A program made the translations under genes and the position numbers. Below the pieces are notes generated by a model, which was not told where the DNA came from, ran no database searches, and was given only the letters and a program-made list of their open reading frames with translations. From Dipodascopsis uninucleata var. uninucleata (Eukaryota; Ascomycota; Lipomycetes; Lipomycetales; Lipomycetaceae), in NCBI GenBank assembly GCA_030568195.1, contig JAJLTO010000004.1:558001-622000 (forward strand): a stretch of DNA of 64,000 nt, read 5' to 3'. This document shows, piece by piece, positions 20,067 through 32,313 of this stretch. Positions within the stretch are counted from its first letter, which is position 1, and each line of letters opens with the position of its first letter.

Positions 20067-21150
20067 CTACCTGTTGAATGTACCAGGGATATTTCTGAGT
20101 ATGACAGGTGGCTGTAAGGCACGTGCTACTTTCTGCATACCCATAGTAGGTGGAGGCATAATAGCGTGTCTGTATGGATTCTGTGGCATAATAGGGACCT
20201 GCAAGTGCGGAGGACCTGTTGGAGCCACCTGACTAGGACGTGGAGAACATGATTGCGGACTAGGGCCGTTTAGCAGGAACAGCAACTGGTCTGTAGCAAT
20301 AGACGGTGGAAGTTTGTCAATAATGCTGCCGCCAAATAATAGCCTAATAAACTGTTAGCTGAAATTACATTAGTTAACAAGAAAAAATATTTGTGACTTA
20401 CACAGATATAGATGCCCCTAGAAAAAAATTGCATGACCAAGCAAAGACACAGATTGCAATCCGAAACAATGTGAGATAGATAGCATACTGAAATAGTGTA
20501 GCCTCATCTTCTATAAGAGCGCTACCACCAAATGCAACTCCACTATGGCTGACGCGACGTCGCTGCACTGTTGATTGCACTGGTGGCAGAGCCTGATGGG
20601 CCAATCCCGCTGCAATATTTGCATCTTGCGGCACAGGCTTCCTTCTAACTGTCATATCATGAGAAATCGACCTATTTGGCATCATATTCTGCGCATTTTG
20701 GCTCTGATTACTCTGGATTGGAGGAGCTTTCGCTACCGTTGGTACCGTTGTAGGAACAGAAGCCATTTTTGACTCGTATCTGTCAACATTTTCGGCAGTC
20801 AAGACTAAACGTCCATCTTCAAGAGTTGAAGGAACTAAATACATTATCTCTCCAGACTTCTCATCCGTCAGCAATCTGTCAGCTTCTCGACGGGATGACA
20901 ATGCTGGCTTTTGCTGAGTTCCATTTTTTTGCTGAAATACTTGCTGAGGTTGATTCCTCTTAGAGGTATCAGCTTTGGCAAGATATGCAGCCGTAGGCGA
21001 CAATGACTGTGCTTGGCTCGATGCCTTCGAAAGAGGCCTATTTACCCTAGAATTCCAAAATGGCTGATGTGACGGCTGTTGAGAAGATGATCGCAGGGTA
21101 GAAGGCACAGTGTGATGACGAGTTTGAGTAGGAGAGGAGTCTTTTTTCAT
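20067..21150 (-). CDS. Membrane protein of unknown function (two exons)
   Basis: Exons 21150-20402 and 20343-20067 join in phase through an intron with donor GTAAGT, branch GCTAAC and acceptor TTATTAG, giving 341 residues. The first 210 residues are Ser/Gln/Pro-rich and basic with no known motif. A block around RRVSHSGVAFGGSALIEDEA leads into a hydrophobic stretch crossing the exon junction (FQYAIYLTLFRIAICVF then NFFLGASISVLLFGGSIID), long enough for one or two membrane helices. The tail is Pro-rich. A membrane nucleoporin of Pom34 type has this general shape (disordered, membrane hairpin, disordered), but I see no diagnostic motif. Treat the function as unknown. Confidence 0.6.
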
Positions 21151-21697
21151 GGTTGATCTGGCTCTTGAAGTCTTACTAAAAGGAGCAAGATAAGTTGACT
21201 TGATATCTATCCTTCTTTCTCTTTTATCATCCGTAATTCACTCTCAAGTTCCTAAACAGATATATAGAAGGTATCTGTTATATTATAACGATAATGGCCA
21301 CGACTATTCATATCGTCTAGTATATTATGTCTTGATTTGCTCCAGCAGACAACGACGAGATCGTTTCCTTGTTCTACGAAAATCATCGTTACCTAAGAAG
21401 ACAAATTTATGTAAACTCTACCTAATATTCATTCTCGTATAGTTATTATCTATATTATTGCCTTGTAGCACTACATTTACTATTCGTTGCCGATATTGTC
21501 GCTTGTGTAGATAGTGTTTGACCCATATATACTGTTTGATGTAAAGTTTACATAGATTTCTGAACGTGTGTTAAAAAAAAAAAAGGCACCAGATATTACA
21601 ATGAAAGCACCCAAATTTTTAAAGGTAGAAAATTTCGAGCAGGTCGGCCAGAAGCAAAAGTTTTTTTTGTGCACATATTTTCACCACAATTGACCAA
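21151..21697. promoter_or_regulatory. Divergent promoter region
   Basis: Between the starts of the unknown membrane protein (minus) and PRMT3 (plus). AT-rich, with an A12 tract at about 21572. No further element recognised. Confidence 0.4.
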
Positions 21698-23588
21698 ATG
21701 AGCACAATGCAAAACGTTGATCCCAAGGATCTAATGCAAAATAATGCAGACGAGTCAGAAATTGAGGATTTCGAGGATTTAATACAGGAGAACGAACTAG
21801 AATCTGCATCGGACTGGACTGCAGACGACGAGACACGACCTGTCTGCCTGTTCTGCGAAATCACGTTCGAGAATGCAGAAGAAGTATGGGAACACTGCAC
21901 TTCCGATCATGACTTCGACTATAATAGACTACGGAAAGGACTAGGTAAGCAAATAAAATAGTGCTTGTAAAAGCTTAATGATAGGCTTGTTATGGGAACA
22001 AAAATTTCTGCAGCCAGCAAGCGTAGCATATTCATATTATAAAATAGTAACACATAGAATATCGCTGATCATTATTCATGAAGGACTCGATTTCTTTGGT
22101 AAACTGAAATTGGTCAATTACATTCGAGCACAAGTGAAGCAGGGGAAGAAGCCAGAGCTTAACACACCTGGACTATTTTTGGAAGATAGTCAATACTTAA
22201 AACCGACTCTCCAAGATGATGCACTACTATTCGGTATTCAAGACGAAGAGTCTGATGAAGATGAGGTTGATCCCGACACAGCATATGAAATGGAGCAGTT
22301 GCGAGTGGAGGCAAAGGAACGGGCAGAGAAAATCAAAGTTCTCCAAGGCAAACTAAAGGACCTTCAATTACAGTTTGACGAGTACAAAGATATTGTCAGT
22401 ACTGTTATTAACCACAAAACAATCGCCTCCTCCAGCGACGATTCGGATAGTGAAGTTGAACCAAATACCACTGACAAAGTTTCCCGCAGTAGATCTCAGC
22501 GTAGTGGCCATGCAAAGAGAAGAGCTGTTAAAGACGACAACAATGATGATCATTACTTCCAGTCCTATGCTTATAATGAAATTCATGAAACCATGCTCAA
22601 AGACAAGATCAGAACTGAGTCTTATAGAGATTTTATCTATGAAAATAAAGATATATTCAAAGATAAAATTGTGTTGGATGTTGGCTGTGGTACTGGAATT
22701 CTTTCTATGTTTGCTGCCAAAGCTGGTGCTAAGAAGGTTTTTGCAGTCGATAATTCTGACATTATAGAGAGAGCCATTGCCAATGTGGTCGAGAATAATC
22801 TTGACAATGTCATTCAGTGTTTCAGAGGAAGAATTGAGGAAATCAGATTGCCGGTAGAAAAGGTTGATATCATTGTCTCGGAGTGGATGGGATATGCCCT
22901 TTTATATGAAGCAATGCTCGACTCTGTGTTAGTGGCTAGAGACAAATATCTCGCTCCAGATGGATTGATGGTTCCATCTGAGTGTCGGCTGATGGTTGCA
23001 GGCATTCGAGATCCAGAATACATCAATGATAGAGTCAATTTCTGGAATGATATCTACGGATTTAAAATGACAGCAATGAAGCCTAGTATTTACAAAGATG
23101 TTTTGGTGGAGGACCTAAAGCCGAGCCAGCTTCTTCACTCCGAGCCAATAGCTTTTCAAAAGTTTCCTCTTCATACTGTCACAGTACCAGAATTGGAGTT
23201 CAAGAGTGAACTGTCATTGCCCACAAACCCAACTGATAAGAGCGTGAACGCTACTGCTGTTGATGGCAATTTAGATGGACTACTGATATATTTCGATACT
23301 TATTTCACTAGATCACGTGATGAAATCATACCCGAAGATGCTCGCGCAGAGTCCTTCAGAACTATAGGCGGTAGTCTTGGATTCACTACGGGACCGTGGG
23401 GTCCAAAACCAACTCATTGGCATAGTGGTGTGCTTTTGTTCAACAAAACGTTTAAGTTCGACGACACCAGCCGACTCACTGGTACGATAGAGTTCGCAAA
23501 GGACAAGAATAACAACCGAGAACTTGTTATTGGTGTAGAGTTACAGAGCTCATTGTCGAAACTCAGCCAGTCATACCTAATGAGATAG
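21698..23588 (+). CDS. rmt3: Protein arginine N-methyltransferase 3 (ribosomal protein S2 methyltransferase)
   Basis: Methylates ribosomal protein S2 (uS5) in the cytosol and promotes 40S maturation (known for S. pombe and human PRMT3). Exons 21698-21944 and 22084-23588 join in phase (donor GTAAGC) to 583 residues; the junction restores NRLRKGLGLDFFGKLKLVNYIR-type sequence typical of PRMT3. The N-terminus has an acidic stretch and a C2H2 zinc finger (CLFC with EHCTSDHDF, about 50-72), the feature unique to PRMT3. A coiled coil follows (about 135-180). The catalytic core has VLDVGCGTGILSMFAAKAGA near 279-298, the double-E loop SEWMGYALLYEAML near 346-359, and the THW loop (PTHWHSGV). Confidence 0.94.
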
Positions 23589-24101
23589 TGCCAGAATGTG
23601 TAACATATCGAGCTTGTTATTTATTTTTGGATATAATAGACATATCTATTATTATTGCTAATATTTTAATCTATATGTAATTTATATATAGTAAAAGTAA
23701 TCGTTTGATATAGTAGTATGAATTGAATTATGAGAGAATATAGTTATAGTAGCTGAAATATGTGGATCTGTATATTTTATAAGTACATGCTTGCTTACGT
23801 ACAGTGACAAATGAATATTCAGCAAAATAATAATGCAACCCAGTGCTCCATGTTTAACATCAGAGAAACCAGGAAGAATCATGAACTCCAAAAATATAAC
23901 CCAAACCAAACAATTATTTATAAAAGAACAGAGAAACTTTTGTTACATGTATAATAATAATTAAAGTGTAAAAAAGTTGATGCAAATAAAGTCAAAGAAC
24001 AAACCGGCAAACAAAAGCAAACAAGTCTATTCTAAATGATAAATAAAAAAACAAAATATACTATTATAGCAATATATTATACGATGATCCATAAGTACTA
24101 G
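23589..24101. other. Convergent 3' intergenic region
   Basis: Very AT-rich spacer between the 3' ends of PRMT3 and the LTE1-like gene. No gene or structured element recognised. Confidence 0.4.
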
Positions 24102-27100
24102 TTAAGGCTCCTCCATTAATCTCATGCATTCTTCAATTTCATCGTCGTCTAAACAAGATACATACAGACATCTAGCTAGGATCTCAGGAATAGCTTTGAT
24201 ATTCTTGTCATACGCCTTAGATGAATCAACATGAAAGAGAAGATTTTTTATAATCGATGCAGAGACTCGAAAGCGCTCAAAATTCACAAGAGCTGTAATG
24301 GACATTGGATCTTGTCCCTTAAGGCAAAAAATTTGATTAGTATCAATACTGAAAAGACTGTCATTAGAATTTGTCTCATCCTCTGGCCGCTCATAATAAG
24401 CAGATTTTTGAGCATTAAAAGTTAAATCAGAAAGATATAATCCAATAAATGGAATACATCCTTTATTGACATCAACATTTTTCATAAGAGAACGAAGATT
24501 CTTAAAGTTCTTTAGAGGAGATGCAAGCTCAACTAGGGAATCGAAGATCTCTCTCTCTCTCTGTGGAACAGACTGCCAAGTAGTAGTCAACCTTTGTACA
24601 GTTGAAGATGCGAGCGCTAACGTGAATTCCATGAAAGCTAAGTAATTTTGCATAGTCAAAACATGAGTAGCAATATGTATAAATTTCGTAATTGTCTTCA
24701 CTCTTTCTTCTAATCGACGAGTTAAAAGAATTTCTGAAGTAACCCATGAAGTCATAAGATTGAATCTAGTGATAATCAGTTCTACACCCCGGACAGATCT
24801 TGTAGTAATAAACGAGAACCAATCCTGGACAAGAGCGACGTCTTGCTGCCAGCGCAATTCAATAAGCTCTTTCCAGTCCACCTCAGAAAGTATATCTCGA
24901 TCGAGCAAGGTAAATTGCTCAGCAAGGTCTACTGAGCGATAGCGTAATATGAAAGGTAAATGAATACTCAATGAAACCGTGCTAGAAGCTAAACTATCCG
25001 CATTACTACAAGCATCAGTGTTATCATTTTCATAGTCACCATTATTCGAACCATCGCCACTACTTTCACGAGTTGGTTCATCTTGAGTAATAAGCTGATT
25101 ACCAGCAACATTCCATTCAGATGGTGTGGTAAAAAGTTCAACAGCATCTTGGTCGGCATATAAATCACTTAACGATTGAAGTTCACTCTGATCAAGAGAT
25201 ATATTATTTGCATCTTTCTGATTGATATTAGCATTAGAAATCCACTCTGCTTCTGGAAGATGAACTTGATTCTCAAATGAATCACCAACCTGAGAATGAT
25301 GGTGCTCAGACCCAGGCGACCTTGGCGACTCGAATGGAACAGAGCTCATATCATTATTGTCGCTACTTTCACCTTTTATGTGCTTCATATAGTCTTCGCT
25401 GAAATTGTGCTCCTTTACCTTTACACCTTCTAGTTTCATCAAAGCATGAGTGATCGCATTGGAGCCAATATCTTCCTCATCGTCAGGAATATTCGCTAGT
25501 TTAGCCAGCTCCTCAATGATCTCATCTGTTAGACCCGGAAGAGCGAGGTGAATACCAGATTGCCTTTTTATCTGACTCTGATCACCAGACTGGTTTGCCT
25601 CCGAGATGGCCACATCATCTTGTACCGTACTGATGCTAAATCTGGATACCATGCCATCACCAAATGATGACGTTGACGAGATAGACGAAGTCCACTTAAA
25701 ATTTGCAAGAGATCGACGCATAAATTTCAAGTCTCTTTTACCCGATAGACGTCTCAGTGATCGAATTCCAAGAACATTCGAGCCCACGCCAGGACTGTTA
25801 CTGCAAGAAATTTCTGGAACCGAACTAGTCGCTGAGCTCTCAGAATCTGACGGACGTAACTCTGGAAAGTGAGAAAGTAGGATTGCACTCGACCGAGGCA
25901 TATCTCCAATGTCATGTATGGTAGAAGGAGACTGCGACATAGAAAATTCATGAAGTCCGAGATGCTGTACAAGATATTGATTACTAGACTCGCCATAACT
26001 CAGTCTAGTACGTGGGAGATGCAATCGTTCATGATGCATACTATCAGAGAGAAGGGAACCTTGTGAACTCTCAGTATCTGAATATCTAATCGCTGTATTG
26101 ATTGCAGTTCCAAGACATGTCTCTTGAGAGTGATAGTCAGTAGGAGTTTTAGGATTACTTACGATAGCAGCATCCTGATCTTCCTCTTCCATGTATTCAT
26201 CAATAAGATCAGCAAGATCATCATCGAATTCTTCATTGCTTTCATATCCAGGCTGAGATTGAGCATCGACCGGATCAATAGTATCCATCTGCTCTTGAGA
26301 TCGGTCTTCTTTCAGTTGTTTATAACTATCCACAACGCTAGCTGCTAAAATATCAATTCGAACACCTACTTTAATTGTTTCACAATATTTATTATGAGTC
26401 TCGTACTCAACGCCTTCTTCAGTCGAATTTCTAGCAACCTCAAAACTTGAACCGACCTTGAATACCTTCTTACTCCAATCCTTGATCTTCCTAACTTTTC
26501 TATGACTTTCAGAAGGCGAGTCGTTATTAATCTCAGACATCTCTGCTACATCGGGTGATTCTTCACTATTGAGTACAGGTGAAGATGAAAGAACAAGGTC
26601 AACAATAGCTTGATCATCACCCGGCTCTGTAACTATCCCTTTGCCACGAATCAGAGCTCCAAATCGAGGCTTACTCGGCTCAGATTCTTCGGTAGTTAAC
26701 TTACTTTGTTGTCTCTTCGAAGGCTGTTGCTTATCACAATGTACGTCAGCTGAGACGTCTTTCGAGCTCGTGGAAAGCAATGACCCATTAGATCCGGTCA
26801 AAGAATGTGCATGTGACAGAGACGATACGCGACATTGATCCTGAGGCGTACAAGGTAAGGTACTTTCGTTGAGTAACGACAAAGGCAATAATCCAACAGT
26901 CGATTGGAGATCTTGAACAGATTTTTGAGACGATTTCAATTGTTGAAAGTCAGCCTTCTTAGGTGGGAGCGTGTTAGGAGTTTGAGGAGAGGTAGAATTT
27001 TCAGCATCATCAACACGATGTGCAACAGTCTGTTGTCGTGGAGATGTATGAATAGCACCCATAGAAATCAGCTTTCGCGAACCTACGGGACCACCTGGAT

Positions 27101-28682
27101 GTAGAATTTCATCGAAACAGCGATCAGCAGAAAGCATGAGAGCTGTATAAGAATAGGTACCAGCTGGCATATCCCAGTATAAAGAAGAAACACGGATCCA
27201 GCAACGTTTTATTTCGCCTATTAATCTTCGATCACCACTAGATGAACGCACTTTGCCATAGCTTGTAAATTCGTTAATAATGGCAACAAAGGCTCTCCGT
27301 AGAGGCAGAGACGGCACAAAGTCATCTGCAAAGTAGTTGAGAATCCAGTGTCGGAGACAGACAAAAGTACGAAAACGGACAGCGCGACCGATATCATCTG
27401 CTCTGTTGAGTGCCCATTTATAGCGAGAGGCAAGAAGCCTAAGGACGTCAGATTCAGACATGAATTGACGATAAGAAAGAAAAAAATCAGACAGTATATT
27501 GTAATCTATCTGCTCCGGGGAAGTGAGCAGGATTATTAGACGGGCAGGAGTAATGCCTATAACATGGCCATCTTTAGAATATTTAATAGGAACAGCAGCA
27601 GCAGCAGCGTCCTTATCAGCGACGGTACTCATACGACGGAACGTTGCGAAAGAAGGCAGAATTCCCGTAGAGAGCAGCTTGGGAGTGCGAAGATTTTCGG
27701 TCGGAAAAGCCCAGTTGTAAGAAGACGAGGTGCGAATAGGCCATGTTTTTCCGTTGTAGCTATCGTGAGTGCTCCTGGTCCTGCTCGAAAACGAGTTTCT
27801 GCCATTGATGTCATTTTTACTGTTACTGTTACCATGATTATTATTATTATTATTACTATGTTTGTTAAGATCGCTAGTTCTGTCGCTATTGCCGTTATTG
27901 GATTCATTTGCCCAATTTCTGTCATTGCTATAGCTGGCAGAGGAACTATGATCAGGAACTTGTTTACTGCCATTACTCACTTCTCCAGAATCATAAAGAT
28001 TGAGACCGCCTTTACCGCTATTATCAATTCTGCTGCTGTTAGCATAGCTACTGTGTGAGCCATTATGAGCTAACCGGCTCAGCTTTGATCTGGGAGATCG
28101 GATGTGTAATGGCGAGGAAAACGAAAGATTCGTGACGTTAGCTGACTTGAGGGAATCAATTGCACGAGAGTGTGGTGTAGTGAGCGGAGGACGTTCAGAG
28201 GAAGGAGGTGTCGAAGGGACATGCATTGGCGTGCTAGGCACGGAGGACATGGGCTCAAAAGAACTGGCGGTGACTGGAGGAGTCTCGAGCTTGTACTCGC
28301 ACGTGTCGGGCTCCACCATGGACTCACTATTAGAAGCAGAGAGCGAGGCAGAGGAACCTGCGGTATGGCAAGCGGCCGCTCTAGAAGATGGAGGAGGATC
28401 AGCATCAGGAAAATCGACCATGGAAGATGAAGAAGGATCCGGAGGTGGGGGAGAAGAAAGAATGCGAGAATGCTCGAAGCTGGGTAGGCTAAAACGGCGA
28501 GAGAGAGGTTGCACAAGATAATGTTAGCGATCGACGCGTAAAAAACGAAATAGAAAAGGTCAAAGAAGCACGAGGAGAAGCGAAGATCATACATACCTAT
28601 GGTAAGGATTGTCGTGGTCGGTCGAGGTTGCAGCTTTGAGCCGATCTGAAGAGCTATAGGTCTGAATGGAGGACGTATCCAT
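24102..28682 (-). CDS. LTE1: Lte1-like Ras-family guanine nucleotide exchange factor
   Basis: Predicted exchange factor of the Lte1 group, which regulates mitotic exit and polarity. Two exons: a tiny first exon 28682-28597 (28 codons plus 2 bases, donor GTATGT) and 28488-24102 (acceptor TTTTAG), joined in phase to 1490 residues. Without the first exon the long frame has no ATG, only an in-frame GTG, which is why the exon is needed. Domains: disordered Ser/Pro-rich N-terminus; RasGEF N-terminal domain at about 338-470 (ILSDFFLSYRQFM, RTFVCLRHWILNYF); about 700 disordered acidic/Ser-rich residues with many S/T-P sites; catalytic RasGEF domain at about 1215-1490 (LAEQFTLLDRDIL, GCIPFIGLYLSDL). 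The RFRTFV.LRHW pattern in the N domain favours Lte1 over Cdc25. Bud-site factor Bud5 is a less likely alternative. Confidence 0.85.
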
Positions 28683-29469
28683 GGCGAAAGCACCTAGGGC
28701 ATTGCTTTCAGAAGGTTGCAGGACTAAGTCGAGCGAAACAGAGGTTAGTAAAGCCGGGACAGACCAGCATATAGGCAGCACAGAGGATCAGTAAAAGAGG
28801 CAGGGGAACGACAGAGAGGGCGAGCAACAAACAAAAAACAAAAACACAACAACAAAAAGAGTCCGAAAAAACAACAAAGTGCAGAAAAAGAAAAGAGAGT
28901 AGCGAAAAAGAAAAAGAAGAGAAAAGAAAAAGAAAAGAATCGCAACTGGAGAGTGAGAAGCGCACAAGTAAACAATAAACAATAGGAAAGATTCTAGAAA
29001 GGAGCCATACCGTCACAGTTTTGCATTCTATCAGTATTTGGGGCCTCGGGCAGACGATGACATAAAAGATGAGGCGGCCGAAGCGAAATGAGCGGGCGTC
29101 GCTACAGCAAATCGATGGACGGCAAGGATGGACGACTGCAAGAGGTGCGTAGCTGCAGAGCCGTCGACGGGAGGAGTCTGGGAGCGAGAGGCGAGCGCAG
29201 AGGCCGCGGTTGGGGGTGACTGGCGGACGGGAGCTGCAGAGGAGACAGTAGTCGACGGCGACAGGATGCTATGTAGGGGAGCGAGTGCAACTAGGCATAT
29301 TCTAGACGCAGCGACTATAGCGGGCGTCGTGCGTAGGTGAGGTACGAATTAGCGAGCACGAGAAGCGAGAGCTACGGAATATCTGAAGATGCCAGGTGGA
29401 ACGAGTAGTCAAGGCTGTTCGCAACTGGCAGGACATGTAGATGCGCGAAGAATGATGCGTCGGAAGTAG

Positions 29470-29740
29470 TACATTTTAGCATTTTATTTGAATTTTACAG
29501 TATGTGTGTTATTGCTATTATTATCGTTATCATTACTTTTTTATTTATTTTATAAATTTTATGATTACATCTATTGGTATGGTGATGCTATAAAACGATA
29601 GTGCCAATAGTATAAAATAGTGCACAGCAGCACTCTAAACACTGTAAACAGTACAACAGCTATTGCACAAATAACTATAAAATACTGAAAAATGACACTA
29701 TGATGCTATTAGTAGTATCTAAGGAGTAAGCGAGATGAAG
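29470..29740. other. AT-rich island (possible replication origin)
   Basis: About 270 bases of very AT-rich sequence between two GC-elevated blocks, with ARS-like TTTTATTTATTTTATA near 29540. Fungal origins are often of this kind, but no origin motif is known for this species. Purely a candidate. Confidence 0.2.
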
Positions 29741-31067
29741 ATTCTGGGGGGAGAATTTCAGCCATTCTGTTGTGTGCCATTTAGGCGCACATTCGTTTAC
29801 CCTTTCGTTCGTTCTCGTTCACAGTTGCTCTTCTGCTGCCCCATTCTTCAGGCACCCGCTCACCGCGCTCCTTTGCAGCCAAGCGGCGTTATAGAGTGTG
29901 CGCTCATAATCGCTGTGCTATGAGAGCAGTGCGTTAGAAAGCCATACAGCTGAACCAAGTGCCTGCTGCCATCTGCCAGTTCTAAAAAGCTGACGGCCAG
30001 CCCGACGTAGTAATCGAAGGGGCCGTGGAATTTTGCGCAGCATTCGCAGCATACCACAGACGACACGCACACCGTGTCCGTTGCCGCGGCAACAGACACC
30101 GCGCACAAAAAAAGCAACATCGCGCAAATACGCATGCCCTAATCCGCACTGATACGCGCGCTGTTCGCTGGACGAGCGAGCTTCATGCCAATGGCTTTCT
30201 CAGTGCGGTAGACGGCAGGCGATGGTATTTAGCAGCGTCTGGTCTGCTGCATGGCGGGTAGGAGGGTCGGGCGGCGCCAGATAAGCGGACACAATGTGGC
30301 GCATGCAGTGTGGTAGATACGCTGTGGTCGAATACAATACGGTGCGGTGGGAGTATAACGTGGTGCGAACTACAGTAATAGGCTAGAGCAAAGGCGAGCA
30401 AGAGGGATCCAAATATGACAGAGCTGCACAGAAAAGGACCAAGCCGGAATAAGAGTAGGTAGTAACGAAAACATCCCGCGTTGTGAAACTGCGAGGAAAG
30501 TAAACTGCCAGGATTCACCGAAGGACACGGAAGAGCGATCATGTATGGTGAGATCGCTGATAGCGGACCTGCGAACAGGCCGCTACTAGCACCCGCGCAA
30601 GTGGAATTGGCGCACAGTAGCACCGGTCTGCAAAGCTTCCCTTAGACACCACAAGCACTAGAGTAGCTGCGAACAGACTGCGAGCTAGCAAGGCTACTGG
30701 CGGAAAAAAATGCCGCCAAAAACTACAGTATCTGCGTAGCGGTAGCAAGACGAGATGGCAGCGGACGGAATGTGGCCAGCCACACTGCCAAGACCCAAGA
30801 GCAGGCTCTCGCGTATCTCTGCTGCTCGCTAGGTGGCTCAGAAGTGCCCTCGCTGCTCGCTATAGCTACATAACCACTACGACCATCACTACAGCTACCG
30901 CCGCTGCATGATCCGCCAGCGGCGCCTCTGTCTCTTCATCAAATACTCTACATAGCTAGCGCCCGTTTCTTGTCCGAGCACGCATTCCAGCGCCGGAATG
31001 CGAGCACTAGTCTTTGGTATGCCGACGCTCTCCAGCTCAGGAATGTTACGATTCAAGCGCGACCTTC

Positions 31068-31096
31068 TAGGGTTGCATAGGGTTGCATAGGGTTGG
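31068..31096 (+). repeat. Three tandem TAGGGTT-type (telobox-like) repeats
   Basis: TAGGGTTGCA, TAGGGTTGCA, TAGGGTTGG in direct tandem. The core TAGGGTT is the telobox bound by Tbf1-type factors and is also a telomere-like heptamer. Confidence 0.7.
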
Positions 31097-31267
31097 CTTC
31101 TGCTACAGTCTGCGTGCCTACATTTACGTATTTCTGTACGTGTATTTACTTATCTGGCTTTAGTGCACCCGTGGCTTGCGCCTTCTCACCATGGCGCGCT
31201 GGAAAATATATCTTGCTCGGCGCTTGCAACAAGACTGAACAAAATAGGTCTTTTTTCGTGTTCCAGT

Positions 31268-31325
31268 ATAAAATAATAATGAAATAATAATGAAATAATA
31301 ATAATGAAATAAAATAAAATAAAAT
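31268..31325. repeat. A/T simple repeat (AAAT/AAT units)
   Basis: Tandem ATAATAATGAA and AAAAT units over about 58 bases. Confidence 0.85.
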
Positions 31326-32313
31326 ACCCGTTTGAGGCTGCGTAGCTGTCACAAGAGCACAAAGGAGGACTCGCTAGTATCCATTTAAAAGTAGACGACT
31401 AAATGTCAGAATCTTGCTTGCTCTAGAACAAAGACATGGAATAATAGTGTGGTGATTAGATATAAATGTAATACTAATAGTAACAGTGGCAGTAGTAATA
31501 GTAAATGAAGCAGCAGTACATGGAGTATAATTATCATACTTGAAAGTTAGTGCACTGCTTCTATCTTGTGTTTAAAATATTCCCACGTAAACAAAAGAAA
31601 ATCTTCCAGGCCGACTTTTCTGTTCACTCTATTTTCTCTTTTCTGCATTTTGAACTTATCTTTCTATAAAATTTATCCCCATATTAGTCGTGTGTTAACT
31701 TATTCTTGGTTTTTGCTTTACGCTGCTTTCCTCACTTCATTCTTACAATTACTGCACACTTCCTCTCATTCCATATCCTACTTGTATCGCTCCGCTATGG
31801 GGTTAGATCGTTCGCTACCAGGTAACAAGTGAATATCGCCTTGTATTCAGCGTAGGGCACGAGTCTGAAGACTGCTTTTCTCGTTATCATATACAAACTG
31901 AAGGATCAGTCATAGTTTCTCTGGGCACTGTTCGTCGTTCCAGCCCTCTCTACAATTCTTAAGTGACTTCAAAAAAACCTAAGCGAAAAAAAAAAAACTC
32001 TTACGACAGCTGAGCCGACCCCCAGCGCTTCGCAATTATTGTTCGCCCTTCAACGACATTCACCTATTCTGCATTATAGATACACGCGCTTCTGCAACTT
32101 ATTCATACCATCTGCGACGATAAGTCGCTTCTTGGCTCCTGCGTCGACACATCTTCCGCGATACTACGACTGACGCTACGCAAACGTAAACTCGCACACC
32201 TCCGGACTAGAGATCATATCAGCATAAAATATAGACTACAGTTCTTACTTACTCATAACATCGTAATAGATCTTAAGCATCATCTCACTGCACCATAACG
32301 TTTGTCTATCATT

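Larger units (their letters stand above)
28683..32313. other. 3.6 kb non-coding region between divergent LTE1-like and HYM1 genes
   Basis: By far the longest gene-free stretch. From LTE1 outward: a purine-rich + strand tract (28800-28980, CT-rich on the LTE1 sense strand); a GC-elevated block (about 29030-29460); an AT-rich island (29470-29740); a second GC-elevated block (about 29750-31220) with a 30-base near-palindrome at 30072-30101, a GCATTCC/GGAATGC hairpin at 30982-31001 and three TAGGGTTGCA-like repeats at 31068-31096; then AT-rich DNA to HYM1 with A/T simple repeats at 31268-31325. Frames here are short, biased or start with non-ATG codons. It may be an extended promoter, one or more non-coding RNAs, or an origin. 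I cannot choose. Confidence 0.6.

Noticed and set aside
28708-29016. Overlapping minus-strand frames rich in Phe, Leu and Ser
   Set aside because: Artefact of a long pyrimidine-rich tract upstream of the LTE1-like gene; the start is not supported.
29030-31220. rDNA, centromere or transposon relic in the GC-rich spacer
   Set aside because: No rRNA core sequence, no terminal repeats, no transposase or reverse-transcriptase similarity in any frame; only short palindromes and telobox repeats.
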